The notes: generated by a model from the sequence alone, not told the origin. A DNA stretch of 64,000 nucleotides from Plecoglossus altivelis (GCA_036571765.1 BROE01000005.1:10259518-10323517), one strand, 5' to 3'. Shown: positions 46,650 to 59,373, numbered from the stretch's first letter. Program-made: numbers and translations.

Positions 46650-47010
46650 ACACTGGGGTGAGAGAGACGGAGAGGGAGAGAGACTGAGGAAGGGAGATGG
46701 AGAGAGAGACTGGGGGGAAATGGAGAAATAGTCTGAGGGAGGGAAATGGAGAGAGAGACTGGGGGGAGATGGAGAGAGAGACTTAGGGAGGGAGGGCGAG
46801 AGAGAGACTGAGTGACGGAGACTGAGTAAGGGAGACTGAGTAAGGGAGATGGAGTAGGGGAGATGCAGTGGCAGATGTGGAGAGAGATGCAGAGACAGAC
46901 AAGGAGACTGAGATAGAGACGGAGCGAGGCAGAGCCAGAATGTGAGGGAGAGAGACAGAGTGAGAGAGAGAAAGAGAGAGAAAGGGAGAGAAAGAAAAGA
47001 GAGGATTAAA
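46650..47010 (+). repeat. Polypurine (GA-rich) degenerate minisatellite
   Basis: About 360 bases composed almost entirely of A and G on the plus strand, with recurring GGGAGATGGAGAGAGAGACT-like units of 30-40 bases. Such tracts can form triplex (H-) DNA. Minus-strand open frames encoding Ser/Leu/Pro repeats are artefacts. Confidence 0.85.
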
Positions 47011-47389
47011 AATGACAGAGAGGTCGACACACAGACCAAGGCAATACAACCGGCTGGTTAACAGTCATCCTATCTTCCCTGTGTCTTTTTGCTGAAGGAA
47101 AGATATGTACACCACACTAGTCACGGCCTATGAGGAGATGTGTGTGTGTGTGTGTGTCTATGTGAGCGCACTTACTTCTGTGCACATGGAGTGTGTGTGT
47201 GTGTGTGAAAAGGTACATGTGTGAGTGCGCTGGAGGAAAGGATGTTGAGAGGGCAAGACGAAGGGAAGGCTGGGGGGGGTGTAAGGAAAAATCTAATATG
47301 AAAATGTAAATGGAGAATGGCGGCGGGGGTTGGGGGGGCAGTGCTGAGAGTGTTTTTTTTTTTTTCTTTCTCTGACTGTCCTAATCTCC

Positions 47390-47600
47390 CCTCCTCGGGG
47401 TCTAGAGATAGCGATCACGAACAGGAGGCCGGCGCTGGGGCTCCTTTGAAATGCAGAGCGGCGCGGTGTGTAAATTGGAGGCACCATCGCACCGGAGTCG
47501 TCGGATGACACATGGTGCCCGCGACCCTCGTTGCCCGCCACGAGCTGGGGGCCGCGGCTGCGGCAAAGGTAAATCTCGCACATCAGACAATTTCATTTTC
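47390..47600. promoter_or_regulatory. CpG-dense patch
   Basis: This 200-bp stretch is much richer in CpG than the surrounding DNA (for example GCGGCGCGGTG, CGCACCGGAGTCGTCGG, GGGCCGCGGCTGCGG) and ends in CAAAG followed by a plausible donor GTAAATC. It could be a CpG-island fragment, an alternative first exon or a conserved element. No recognised protein is encoded. Confidence 0.3.
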
Positions 47601-48680
47601 AGCACAGAGGGGACGGATCCACACAATGGCTGGATCCTTTCAAATGATAATGCCCCCCTCAGTCGCGTATCATCATTTAGATTTTCTTCTCCCTCTCTCT
47701 GTTTTTCTCTCTCCTCGTTTTATCTTTTCTCTCCTTGAATATGTAAACTCACGCCGGAAGCTAAGCAACATCTTTTTTCTGGGGCTTCGCTATTCCGTTC
47801 AATTTCCAAACTTTTTGTTGGTTTCCATTTTGTGTCCTCTGCCAACATCCTCCACATTTCGACAAGGTGGCCTGGAGAAATCGTCAGTAATACTTCTAGC
47901 TTTACATATTTCCATGGTGTCGACATGATGTAATCCATAACTCCTTTTCCACCCCACAATCCTTTGTTCCACATGGCGGCCATGTTTCCCTGGCAAAGGC
48001 GGACAGGCTCTTGAGGCTTTCGACCGCGGTGGTTGTTTTGCCGGCTTAACAATCCATGCGCCTCTGCTTCCTCGTACTCCATCTGCTCCCTTCCTCCTCC
48101 AAGTCGGTCCATTTCATGGCGGCTCATGTCCTAATGTGTACTCCCTGCACTCTGCATTTCATTGTATTTCACACTGGCTTACGTCTGTGCCCATGTGCCG
48201 CGTTTGACAGTTAACAGTCATGTATCGAGCAAGGTCTCCGTGAAATAATATCCCATGATTTCTTACCCTCCCACCCGTCCGTCTTATGTAATTGACTTTC
48301 CTGGCATGTGGAGAAAGCCTCTGATAGACACTCTAATCTAACATAGCGAGTGAATGAATCCTCATCTTGTTGCGGAGGTGGAGGGGGGTTCTGGCTACAG
48401 CGGCTCAAGTACCAACACCCATCCAATGGTGACATGATACAAAGAAGCAAAAAGACCTGAAGTTTCAGCAGCATATTTGGAAAATCACAATATCCTTCTG
48501 AGTAAAGCACCCTGGTACTGGTACACAAGCCTTGGCTTTGGTTAAAGCACCATCTTTGGCAAGGTGTTTTTTTTACAGACAAACTCCACTTAAACAGAAT
48601 AAACAACAATAAATGGACTTCAAACAGTGAATAGAGGAACTTGATTGTATTAGAACCATGATGAAAACAACCCTAAAATA

Positions 48681-49001
48681 CCTGTTTCCTGCAGTCTCCC
48701 CCAAACCCTAACCCTCTCTCCCTAACCCTAACCCTAAACCTAACCCTAAGCCTAACCCTAACCCTAAAACTAACCCTCTCTCCCTAACCCTAACCCTAAC
48801 CCTGTTTCCTGCAGTCTCCCCCACCTAACCCTGTTTCCTGCCCTCCCCTAACCCTAACCCTGTTTCCTGCAGTCTCCCCCACCTAACCCTAACCCTGTTT
48901 CCTGCAGTCTCCCCCACCTAACCCTAACCCTGTTTCCTGCAGTCTCCCCCACCTAACCCTAACCCTGTTTCCTGCAGTCTCCCCCACCTAACCCTAACCC
49001 C
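48681..49001. repeat. Interstitial telomere-like compound array
   Basis: CCCTAA repeats (the vertebrate telomere C-strand) in perfect and imperfect form occupy 48703-48802. From there a 35-bp higher-order unit combines two CCCTAA-type repeats with GTTTCCTGCAGTCTCCCCCA; its GTTTCC core recurs at 48862, 48897, 48932 and 48967 at exact 35-bp spacing, with irregular earlier copies at 48684, 48804 and 48833. Confidence 0.93.
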
Positions 49002-49872
49002 CCACCTTGCAAATGAAGACCTACACTAACCATTGTGGCTGGTCCCATACCATTAACAGATACATGGCAACATTCTAACATGATTAGCAGGTGGCCTGTG
49101 GTCCGGCCGTGGTTTATTCCGCACTGCTACGGCACGGGTACACTAACACCACACCCCTGTTATTCCAACCCCCCCCCCTCCCCCTCCGCACAGCCACCTT
49201 CCCCCACTCACAGCCCCAGGCCCGGCATATTGATGGAAAGTGACAGTGTGATTGTGGCGGCTCGGCCCGGCCTCGCTCAGATGAGGGTGTCACTTCTGCC
49301 TAGGCTGATTGCCACTTTCTCTTGCGGCAGAGGCGTCGGAGGAGAGGTAGTAGGTGGAGGAGGAGGAGTTAAATTGAGGGAGAAAAGGTCAGAAGGCAGT
49401 GGTCATCTGCTCCCTTCCTCTCTTCCCCCAAATTACTTGTCCTCTCAGAGGGGAATGAAAACAGACAAGGCCGGCCCTCAGGCAGCGAGGGTGGGGGAGG
49501 ATCCAGGAGTGTGCACTGGAGGGGAGGGGGCTGACTCGGAAAGCCAGGGATGGCGATACACAGGGATGTCTTGGAAAGTCAGCCTCGAGTTGAGGGAGAC
49601 CTGAAAGTTCTGGAAGGACGTGCGTCCTGCCACAGAACTCTCAAATAGAATAACAAACACTTGTTTGCTGTACCTGTAACCTGAATCCGATTTAAAAACC
49701 AACCAAGAAAATCTAACCGAGTAGGAACTTCCCTTGACTCAGAGAAGTACATCTTTTAACAGAGAGACAAGTACCTGCTAAGAGAAAAAAAAGTTGCTGT
49801 TGGTCCGGTCCATCTGTATGTTTTTGCCTTAAAACCTGCGAGGCCCATCAACAACCACAGTACCCATCTCCT

Positions 49873-49888
49873 CCCATTAGGTGGCGCT
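49873..49888 (+). promoter_or_regulatory. CTCF-like motif
   Basis: CCCATTAGGTGGCGCT approximates the CTCF core (AGGTGGC preceded by a pyrimidine), in the same orientation as the other two candidates. Confidence 0.33.
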
Positions 49889-50657
49889 GTGTGCTAGCGG
49901 TCCCACCTGGAGCTGATGCTCTCCAGCAGGCATCCCATACAGTAAGACCCCTTACCTACCTGCTGTCAGATGCCTCCGGTTGCCCCTGAGACTGCCTGAG
50001 CAGAACAGGGGTTGCGGAACATGACGACTCACAATTAAACTGAAACGGGGGGCTCCTCTCGTCATCCAGTCCAGTCTCTGTAGCAGGGCAATTAACCTGT
50101 TAATACACTAGGCTGCCACACACACACACGCACATACACACACACACACACATACACACACCCACACCCACACACACATCCCTATCTCTCTAAGCTCCTA
50201 TAGCCTCCAGGACATAGGAGAGCCATTGGATTAGAAGCTATTAGCGCAGATAGTTTAACGTAATGAACCATCAAGTTGACGACTATTAAAGATGATTTGC
50301 AGCGTTTTCTGCTCGCTGTGAGATGGGTGGACCAGTGTTTGGGTGACTGTTTTATTCCTTTTACCACCACCCCCCCACCACCTATCACCAGTTGTTAACT
50401 CTTTATTTTCTCTTTCTTTTGTTGTTGCGTATTACGAGGCCTGGTTGAAAGTGGAAGTGGTGATGAGCTCTGTGAAGGGTTCTGTTCCATCGAGACCCGA
50501 GGGAATCCTAGTTGCACTTTGATTGGCTACAATAAAAGTCTACCATACCTCTTAATCCAGATAGCAGTGCTAAAGCAACTTTAGATCATTAACCTACAGA
50601 ATGCAGCTATCACCTTGTGGCATCCTACGCGCAAGTACACACACATACCGACTCTAG

Positions 50658-50690
50658 CCCCCCCCCCCCCCCCCCCCCCGCCCCCCCCTC
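50658..50690 (+). repeat. Poly-C run
   Basis: Twenty-two C, one G, then eight C. Prone to sequencing error and slippage. Confidence 0.95.
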
Positions 50691-51850
50691 CCTGTTGTGA
50701 TGTGGTCTTTGTCTCCATGCCTTTGTCTTTGTCGGAGAGTGACTGGGCTGTGCGTCTGAAGGCTGCGATGCGTGCCTCTCGCCGGTCTCCGCAGACCTCA
50801 CTCAATCTTCCGGTATCTCGCCCAGAAACAAACCGCGGCGCCAGATTGAATTTTCCTCTGGAAATCTCATAGGGCGAGACGGGACGTCACCAGAGAGTGC
50901 TCCCCCGCCTTGGAAACACAGGCCCCGTAGATCCACAGCTCGGATATTCATCCCCAGACATTAAAAACTCGGGGCTGAGTGAGGTGGATGCAGCGGATGG
51001 GACATTCGTTTGGATTTGTTTTAGATTTGCATTGTGGCTACAGTGGGAGTTGTCTGATAAACAAAGGCAAATCTATGCATTGCGAAACACCGAAATCTGT
51101 GGAGGATAGGAGCATGATGATTCAACATGCTATGTTGACTGTCAACTATCAGGAGTAGGAAGAGTACATATTTCAATGCTAATATGTTCCAGCTGGTTCT
51201 TTAGTCCAGCACAGATCAGACATCCTCTCAGTAAAAGGCCTGCACGTGCCCAGCGTGTTGCCTGTCTGCTTTCATATTTTTCGGAGCTAATTTTCTCCCT
51301 CTGGTAGTTCTGATGAAAACCATGGCTTGCTCATTCACAATGGCGTGCGTGCGTGCGTTAGTGTGTGTGTGTTATGCGTGGCTGCGAGTGCATTGTATGC
51401 ATGCGTTTTGTTATGTGCAATATGCGCGTGTCATTCTGGTCAATGCAGTGGGTCGCTCCTTTTTTCCAGCGTGTGTTTGTGTGTATTTTGTGTGTAATAT
51501 GTGTGTGTCTGCACACAAGTGTGTGCGTTCATCGAGGATAGGAGTATAAATATTTACCATCTGTGTTTTTCCACCAGACCGCCATACCCTCCTGCCTCCC
51601 CCAACCGTTCTCCATGCAAGATTCCGGCGCATTCTTTTTTCCCCTTCTTTCTTTTTTTTATCAGCGTTGGAGTTCAGCCATGGGCTTTTTTAATTTTCTG
51701 CTTTTGTGTTTTTAGTCGAGATTGACAGGCCGCTCTCTCCCTGGAGCATTGTTCTATTAATCTGTTTAATATGCTAGAGAAACACTTGAGTGCTGGAACA
51801 GGCAGGCGCGGTAATGGAATCGCAGCAGGTAAAGCAGGCTTGCGTGTCTG

Positions 51851-51950
51851 ACGGCAGGCACCCGGGCAGGGGCCTCGTGTTCGGACGCCTCTGTGTGGTG
51901 ACGGCAGGCACCCGGGCAGGGGCCTCGTGTTCGGACGCCTCTGTGTGGTG
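51851..51950. repeat. Perfect 50-bp tandem duplication
   Basis: Bases 51851-51900 and 51901-51950 are identical (each begins ACGGCAGGCACCCGGGCAGG). A third, decayed start (ATGGCGGGCGTCCG) follows. Confidence 0.97.
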
Positions 51951-53754
51951 ATGGCGGGCGTCCGTTCAGGCCTATGGAGAGAGATGAGGACTGGTGGGGA
52001 GGGGGGCATCACCCTCTGTTGACCACACCCTCCCCCCAGCCCTGCGTGGGTCACCACTAAGGGAGACAGACAGGCACACAGATGGACCGAACACCCTCAA
52101 AACAAGCATCCTCACTTCAACCCACACCCTCCCTTTTTTTTTTTTTTTTTTTTGCCATATTGTTGCCACGGAACCATTCTAGGCTAACTGGTTCCTGTTT
52201 GCACATCAAACACCCTCTGAGCTTTTCCCCAGCTTCTACAGATTAACATTGTCGTATATTTTAAACAAATGTCCCTTATTGGCAGCCTTCGTGTTAGCAA
52301 CGCCTGCTGAATGTCAACACTGTAACATGGCTGTCCCAGCCTCCCTGTAATCAACCACAGTTCCCTCTGAAGGAAGAGAGGCTTCGACGTCTACGGGAAG
52401 GAGGCGTGCGTATGTAGAGGTGACCACTGACAATGCAGGGAAGGTTTCTCTAAATGCCAGCCCCATCGCCCCCCTGCTGACTCCATGAGTTGCTGTTTAA
52501 TTAACTCAGTGTTAATAGCTGCACAGCGAGGGGTTGAATCAGGTTGCTGCGTTGCCGCGTAGCCACGCTGCTGTCCTCGGGTGATAAGGAGGTCCGTTTG
52601 TCCAACAAGACTTGCCTGACGTCTGTCTCCCCCCCCCCCCTCCTTCACTTCATGTTGCGGGTCCGACTGAAAGCAGCTGGAGTCGACGACTGTATAAGGC
52701 CGGAGTCACTGGCTTCTTGAACGGAAAGGCTTGGAACTAATCACATGCGTAGAGAGCCATTGTGACCAGTGTTAGATTGTAATGGGGAATCAGGAATTGT
52801 CTTCAGACCAGGCAAACAGGGACGTTTTTTCTTAATCCTTGAGAAAAAAGCATTGTCAATAGTGAGCCTCCATTAGACTTATAGATCAATCCAAAGGCTT
52901 AATCTATGACATGGAAACTATGTAGGTCAAACCCATATGGTCCTGATGTAACACAGTGACTGTAATGCAGTAATGCTATGAGTAAGGTTAGGAATTTAAC
53001 TACATAGTTGTGCATTATCCCTGTTCTAACCCCCCCTCCCTGGCCTTGACAGGATTGGAGGGTGTCAAGACACTAAGAACAGATAGACTCATGCCAGAGG
53101 ATTTGCCACTTTCGCTCTCCTTCAAGCTTACTGATGTTAGCTCCTCCCAATGAACAAAGAGTGGGAACATGATTTCTCCCCTCCTCTCCCATCTCTTCTG
53201 TCATTCCTCAGTTTGGAAACTTGTGTATTCTATGTCCAGCGCACACATTCTAATTCTGATGATTGATTCAGGGGGTAGGAAGGGGAAATGAATGCAGAAG
53301 CACTTAAAATCAAGCAAGACAGCCCAAGCCTCTGTAACTTGAGTTTTTAATGAAATAATCTGGACTCTTGCGCTAATCCTGCTTCTGCACACACACACAC
53401 ACACACACACACTCCACGCCCCCACCCCAACCTCGTGTTCCACAATCTTTTCCCCCCAATTTCTTTTTTTTTTTTGCTTCCCATCAAGCTTCCCCTCCTC
53501 TGTTCGACATGGAGGTTGGCAAGAAAATGTTACAATATGAAATTGTTCTACGCCCATTTGGGTGGAGTGGGCGTTGGGGGGGGGGCCTTGCTGGCTCTGT
53601 GAAGACAACATTTTTCCCGCCCTTATCTCCTGTCACGTCAACGAAGCGGTATCGGTGGAAAATAAGTAGTTTGCCAAAACGAAATGAGTCACTCTAATGG
53701 AAGGAGATCCAGGGAAGTCTATAGCTGGTGTGAAGTAGCAGGGCATCAGATCAA

Positions 53755-53875
53755 AGGAAGCCACCGCTAATTAGAATACATGCTGAAGAGGAGCCGGTGA
53801 GAAGAGAAATCAGCATTTTAGCTGGAAAAATTACCTGTTGAGCTGTTAAATAAATTAGCCCTGTCTTGAGGGAAG
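53755..53875. promoter_or_regulatory. Candidate conserved noncoding element
   Basis: Unique stretch with GATCAAAGG (TCF/LEF-like), CTAATTAG palindrome at 53767-53774, CAGCATTTTAGCTGG and TAAATAAATTAG. The dense, unbroken motif texture resembles a developmental enhancer. Confidence 0.3.
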
Positions 53876-54016
53876 GGAAATCGACGGGTTGAAGCTTTGG
53901 CTAAGGCAGACATGCCAGGCTCTTGTCTCTCCTCACCCAAGGCTGGCGGCTCTCCAGCCACACAACAGAGAAAGAGACGAAAATTACATCTCATATTTCC
54001 ATAGCCGAGCCACGGT

Positions 54017-54039
54017 CCCCCCCCCCCCCCCCCCCCCCC
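54017..54039 (+). repeat. Poly-C run
   Basis: Twenty-three consecutive C. Confidence 0.95.
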
Positions 54040-54419
54040 ACCTGCATATTACTTTGATTCCACCTTTTTTAATCTTTCTAAATTCAATATCTTTAGCTAC
54101 TATCATCGTTTCAACGGTTTCGCCGCTTCCTTTGAACGATAGTCTAACTGTAAATGCCGTACGTTTCCAAGGTAGGGAAGAGTCTACTCATGGAAGTTTG
54201 GGGATTCCTCATCAGTTGTCTGTAAAAAATCAGTGCTTAGAAAAAAAACGTTGTCTGATGTATAACCTAAAGGACCATTACTACCACACGCATGATGTAA
54301 GAACACACACACGTGTATAAACAAACACAGATAGGTTTTAGTCACTGTATAGAGTGGGATTATGGCTGACAGTGCTTCTACTGAGGATTTGCTAATGCTT
54401 GCTCGCTTTCCAACTCCTG

Positions 54420-54533
54420 GTGTGTGTGTGTGTGCTTGTGTGTGTGTTTGTGTGCCTGCATGTATGTGCGCGTGTGTGTGTGCCTGCATGTATGTGCGTG
54501 TGTGTGTGTGCCTGCATGTATGTGCGTGTGTGA
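54420..54533 (+). repeat. 28-bp GT-rich minisatellite
   Basis: Three copies of GCCTGCATGTATGTGCG at 54454, 54482 and 54510, separated by GT repeats, follow a plain GT microsatellite. Confidence 0.9.
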
Positions 54534-55060
54534 GCTTTCTGCAATGGTGGCATAGAACCACTCGGAGCTGTAAATGTCACCAGTCGTCAAGCGCTACTGC
54601 TGCGTCTGCCCTTGTGAGGAGGGGGGAGGAAGGGGAAGGAAGGAGGTGGGGTGAGGGGGGGGGGGAGGAGGTGTGGGGGGGAAGGAGGGTTGGGGTGGGA
54701 GGGGGGTTGAGTGTGCCGAGCTAGCAGATCCCAGCCTTTGATTTAGACACGAAAGGCTGGCCAACAGCAAACGCACTGAGCCATGAAGGTAAATTCCCAT
54801 AATTCACAGCTGAAAGGTTAGCCGATGGCATTGCCTCCTCTCCTCTCCAGTGTTAGTTACTAACAAATGTCACCTGATTGAAATAAGCACAGCCATGTTT
54901 GTGTGTGTGTGTGACTGGAAACACACTTAAGCACCAAGACTGCAAGCTAGTTGTAAATGGCTTAAATACAACGTTTTGACTCTGTCACTGCAACGCAGCT
55001 CAACTCTTTCTATTACCTTTTTTGTTTTGTCTTAATTTCTCTTGGCCTCCTACTCACTGG

Positions 55061-55225
55061 CGGTGTTAAATTAAGCCCCCTCTACACAATTGAAAATACT
55101 TCATAAATTTTATATGACAGCTCTGCGGTTCATTACAGTTGCTGAGTTATTAGCTAATTTGCACCATGAAATTTTGCAGTCTCTCTGAGTGAACTGAGGT
55201 GTCAGCAGAGAGTTAAATGTGCTGT
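55061..55225. promoter_or_regulatory. Candidate conserved noncoding element
   Basis: AT-rich unique sequence with TATGACAGCTCTGCGG, GAGTTATTAGCTAATTTGC and CACCATGAAATTTTGCAG. MEIS-like TGACAG and TAAT cores occur close together. No coding frame. Confidence 0.3.
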
Positions 55226-57719
55226 GCCCGTATGATGTTTCGATGAACAAATTCTAGTAAGACTTTTGTGTTTTGTGTGCGCGATTCGCACATTTTCAGT
55301 TGTAGTGTTTAACGACGCCATGGGATGTGCAGTTATTAAGAGTTGTTTTATCAGGATAGTTTTATTTCAGTACACACAAGTTTCCCATTGCAAAAGCTTA
55401 ACAGTAACCTTGTATGTATTTTATTTTCCTCTTTGATGACAAACCTAAACCCCACACTCCCTTGGCCACTTTCAGCATGCGAGGTTGTGTTGTACAGGCT
55501 AGGAGTGTGTCAGAGTGTTCCTTGGGTGTGAGGACAGGGGACCTGGAGACCCAGACTGTCAGGGTCTTTCTGCTGTACCAGGGCCCCTGCTCTGACAAGG
55601 CCTCTGGTATATTTACACTTGGCCCTGGCCACTGCGTCATCAATCTGAGGTCTGAGTGGAGGGGAGTGGGGACCGCAGCTGCCCTATGCCCCAGGTCTCC
55701 AGTCCCATGCCTCCAGCCCCCAGCCTCCAAGCTGGCTTTGCCCCCCTGTAGTCCTCCCCTATGTGGCCGCTCTCCTCCAGTCCCTCCCTCCCACCACTTG
55801 GATCGGTCGTTTCTCGTCTTCCTACATTAACATTGTGCTTGTGCTCGGGGAGTGTGAGAGGATATGATATCTTTATGTGGCTGTAGCAGAATCATCAAGC
55901 ATGTGTGTGTGTGTGTATGCTTTTGGTATCTTCTTTCGTGTCCCTAGCCCTAAAACAAGCCCCTGTGTGCTACATGATACATTGGAGAGGTGTGTGTGTG
56001 TGTGTGCATGCACGTGTGTGTGCGTGCGTTGGAAAGAAAATATGAGGAAAAAGATGACAGGATCGTTGAAATATGGCACCTTGTGTTGATGTTCAAGACT
56101 TTTTTTCCCCGTTGCCTGTCTGATGAATGGGGAAGGGACAGACTATCACTTTTACCTTACCTCTACACACCAGACACAGGGCAACACAGGAGGATTCATG
56201 GCTGTTTGCCTTTCCCCTTGAAACCCAGACCTCTATATACACGGCCTCTTTATACGGCATACTTGCCCCTTTGTAGTTCCTCATCAAAGAAAAGAATTGC
56301 AGCACCATGAAAAAAATCCCAGTTTTGTGGGTCTTTGTCTCTCATGCTTCTGTGTTTGTCTGGTCAGAATGTGAGGTAAGACTTAATGTTAAGGTGTTAC
56401 CTTATCAGTCACACACGCGTAGGCACACACGCACACTGCCCCTCTCCCAGCGAGGGAGAAGCTTAGCGCCTAGCGAGGGTCAGTGAGGTGAGGGGTTCAG
56501 CCTCTGATTGGAAAGGCTGCTCCATGGCTAGCTACTGTAGCCTGGGGCAAGGCAAAATCCTGCCAGCTTGCCAGGAAATTACAGTGGGGACCTGGAACCA
56601 GGCTGGGCTCCCCATGGACCAGTACACACACACACACGCACACGCACGCACGCACATACATGCACGCATGAAAGCACGCACACATGCTCGGCACAGCTCA
56701 GCACTACAGTAGAACACAGTCCATCCAAGCCCAGCTCACAGTGCACTCGACCCACAAGGCAACACATCCTCCATCTCGCTCGTGGATCTGTGCTTCCCAA
56801 AGTGACAGTGACACTCTGAAGTCTCTTTGTTTCCCTGCTAAGAAACCTTCCCTGGACAGAGTCACGCGTCTTCTCACCCAGACCCTACTTCTTCTCTTTG
56901 TCTCCTATGTTTTAAGTGGGGCATCGCAGCTAAACAGAATCCTTTGAAAACAGTGATATTACATAGAAAAAGAGGTAGCAAGATTACGATAGATTTTTGA
57001 TCGTACCACAACCCCATGTCCTGTGAGCTGCAGGTGTGTGTGCCTGTGTGGATGTGTCCCCAGACTTGTACACCACGTCCACACAAACATAGGTAAGCAC
57101 ACTTCCATATGCACTGTACCCCCTTCCACCCTGGAAGACAAAACACCTGAGCACATGTGCGCACACACATACACACATACACACACACATACACACACAC
57201 ATTAATGTGGGGGGGCATTAATCCTCCAATCTGCATATATGCTGGGCGCCTCAGGGGCCAGGGAGGGGGCTGTGGAGACTTGCTGACATGCTGTGTGATC
57301 TCACATTGTTTTGTGAAAATTGCAGCTTCTGATGATGGGAATCTCATTCCCCACCTAGCCACCAGGAGAAGAGGTAAATGAGGGAGGGAAAGAAGGAGGG
57401 ATGGGGGAGGATGGAAGAGAAGGGGGGAGGGATGTTGGCGGCATCGCAGCCGCATCCGACGGCCCTGCCACACCAGCATGTGTACCGGGCTCTGCACACC
57501 ACGACCAAACACACACACCAGGAACGCGGGGTGGGGTGTCGCTGTTCGCCAAATTGCTGATACACTTGTAAGCAAACATCCTTCTTGCAAATGACCCTCT
57601 GCCCACATGCGTACACGTACAGCGCCCTCGCCTCCCTCCAAACCCGGCAGTAACGCCAGCATACTAACCAGCAGTGACGCCTGCTATTTAAGGCGGGGGG
57701 AAGAAGGAGACGTTTGTCG

Positions 57720-57800
57720 CCCGCTACTTCTAGCCGCCCTAATTTGCATCGCGAGCTGAAATACATGAACTGCTCCGGTTAACTGGTGCTTTTCTTCATT
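57720..57800. promoter_or_regulatory. Candidate regulatory element with POU octamer
   Basis: ATTTGCAT, the exact POU octamer, lies at 57742-57749 within CTAATTTGCATCGCGAGC, next to AT-rich unique sequence. Confidence 0.25.
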
Positions 57801-58859
57801 TTCATATTTTTAAGGGGTTTCTTTCACATATGTGTTTTTTTTTATTTGCCTGACATCACAGTAGTAGTGGGGTTGCAATCAATGGAAGTCGTGCTTTCCT
57901 GGGGGTGAAATGAGATTTTTTATTATGATGTCGGCATTTCTGGTTGTAATTTCTTGGCTTTATTGTTGACCAACCAAGGAGCGTCCCTGCTTGATTTGAT
58001 GGTAAATTAGTCAAGGGGGGGGGGGGCCCAATGCCACAGCGCATTGGAAAATGAATATGTTTACACACTCACTCACACACGCATAGCATTCGAAAAGCTC
58101 TTTGATTGTTTTTGGAATACTTTGGGTCTCTCTGGTTTTGGGAATCCCTGTTGGCTCATGGCTATTACCTGTTATGTTGCCAGGCTGTCAAGTCAATTAA
58201 CTATCTAGAACAGGCAACGGTGAGATGGAGAAGGCTGCCAGCTGTTTTACAGGCCACCAAAGGTCGCTGGTTATTGTTTGTGTGTTTTTCATGTGTCTGT
58301 GTGTACTATGAGAATGCCCATTTGTAATAGAACATTGGAGCTGTGCTCAAGACAAACAGACTGTACTGTACGGTAAGTCACTGACCTCTCTGTCAACAGA
58401 CTACTTCGGTAGTCTGTAATATGTGAAGTACCGTATGGTTGTCTGTGTCTGTAAAAGTAATTAAGAATACTTCTATCATTCTACGAATTAAATGACAATC
58501 GTGTATTTTACTACACATCAAGTAATTCAACTCCTATTATTCTTATAAAGCAGCAGTTATTCACATAACTGTCAACAACCAGCCTGGCTAAAGTAGCACG
58601 CACATCTACAGCGAAACAATCAAGTGTTGAGACATTGATAAATGAATCCACTGCGTAGCAATCATATAAATGTTTATATGATTGCGATTACGGTATGACC
58701 TTGATCATGAATCATTACACTGTATATTACCAGTAAAACCTATTTTGCATTCAAGCTGTCTCATACATCATCGTAGATGCAGGCGTTAGCACTCATTTCA
58801 CATTTGGAAAGGTGTCTTTCCTAAGTTGCGTTTCCATAGAAGCAGAGAAGATCAATATG

Positions 58860-59050
58860 AGGGGACATAGAAAGGGTTACAAGAGAGATGGAGAGAAGCA
58901 GAGATGGGATGAAGTAGAATGGGGGAGAGCAAGAGAGAGAGAGAGAGCAGAGTCGAGAAGCGAGTGAGACAAGTGAAAGGAGAAAAAAGAATGAGAGAGG
59001 GAAAGAGAAAAGGAGAGAGGGTGAGAAAGAGAGAGAGAGAGAGGGGAAGC
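58860..59050 (+). repeat. GA-rich purine tract
   Basis: Degenerate GAGA/GGAGA-type purine repeats over about 190 bases, interrupted by few pyrimidines. Confidence 0.8.
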
Positions 59051-59296
59051 AGTACAAGACAGGGTTATTTTTTTCACAAGGGGCTGGGGGAGAAGTTGTG
59101 AGGCGGAGTGTGTGAGCCTGCCGGATGATAATACGGCATGACACTTCTGAAATGAGACACTGGTTGCCATGGCAAAGAGGCAGGAGGGACAGTCTCTCAA
59201 GAGGCCCAAATAAAACAAGCTGTAAATGATGTTTGATTAGAATTTAGATCATGGATCCGTTGGGGAGAGGCCTTTTGTCATCTGCTTGCCTGCCCA

Positions 59297-59373
59297 GGTG
59301 CCTGTGTGTGTGTTTTGTGTTTGTGTGTGTCTTTGTGTGTGTGTGTGTGTGTGTGTATGTGTGTGCGTGTGTG
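59297..59373 (+). repeat. GT-rich microsatellite
   Basis: Interrupted GT repeats with TTTGT and CTTT interruptions. Confidence 0.9.

Larger units (their letters stand above)
44881..48680. other. Gene-poor block with purine tract and GC-rich patch
   Basis: No exon could be supported with matching splice partners. Contents include pyrimidine-rich DNA up to about 45050, a polypurine tract (46650-47010), GT repeats near 47139 and 47190, and a CpG-rich patch (47390-47600). Confidence 0.5.
49002..55060. other. Gene-poor block
   Basis: No supported exon. The block contains C-runs (50658-50679, 54017-54039), CA repeats near 50120-50175, a 50-bp duplication, a T-run at 52136-52153, a 28-bp GT-rich minisatellite and AT-rich unique segments. 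Longer open frames here overlap C/G-rich low-complexity DNA. Confidence 0.55.

Noticed and set aside
48681..49001. True chromosome end
   Set aside because: Unique sequence continues for 15 kb beyond it and the repeats are imperfect and interleaved, so it is interstitial.
49035..49604. 189-codon plus-strand open frame
   Set aside because: It begins beside the telomere-like array, passes through C- and G-runs and shows no recognisable protein.
56874..57662. 262-codon minus-strand open frame
   Set aside because: It runs through CA repeats and pyrimidine-rich DNA, has no domain or family signature, and alternative frames are open nearby.
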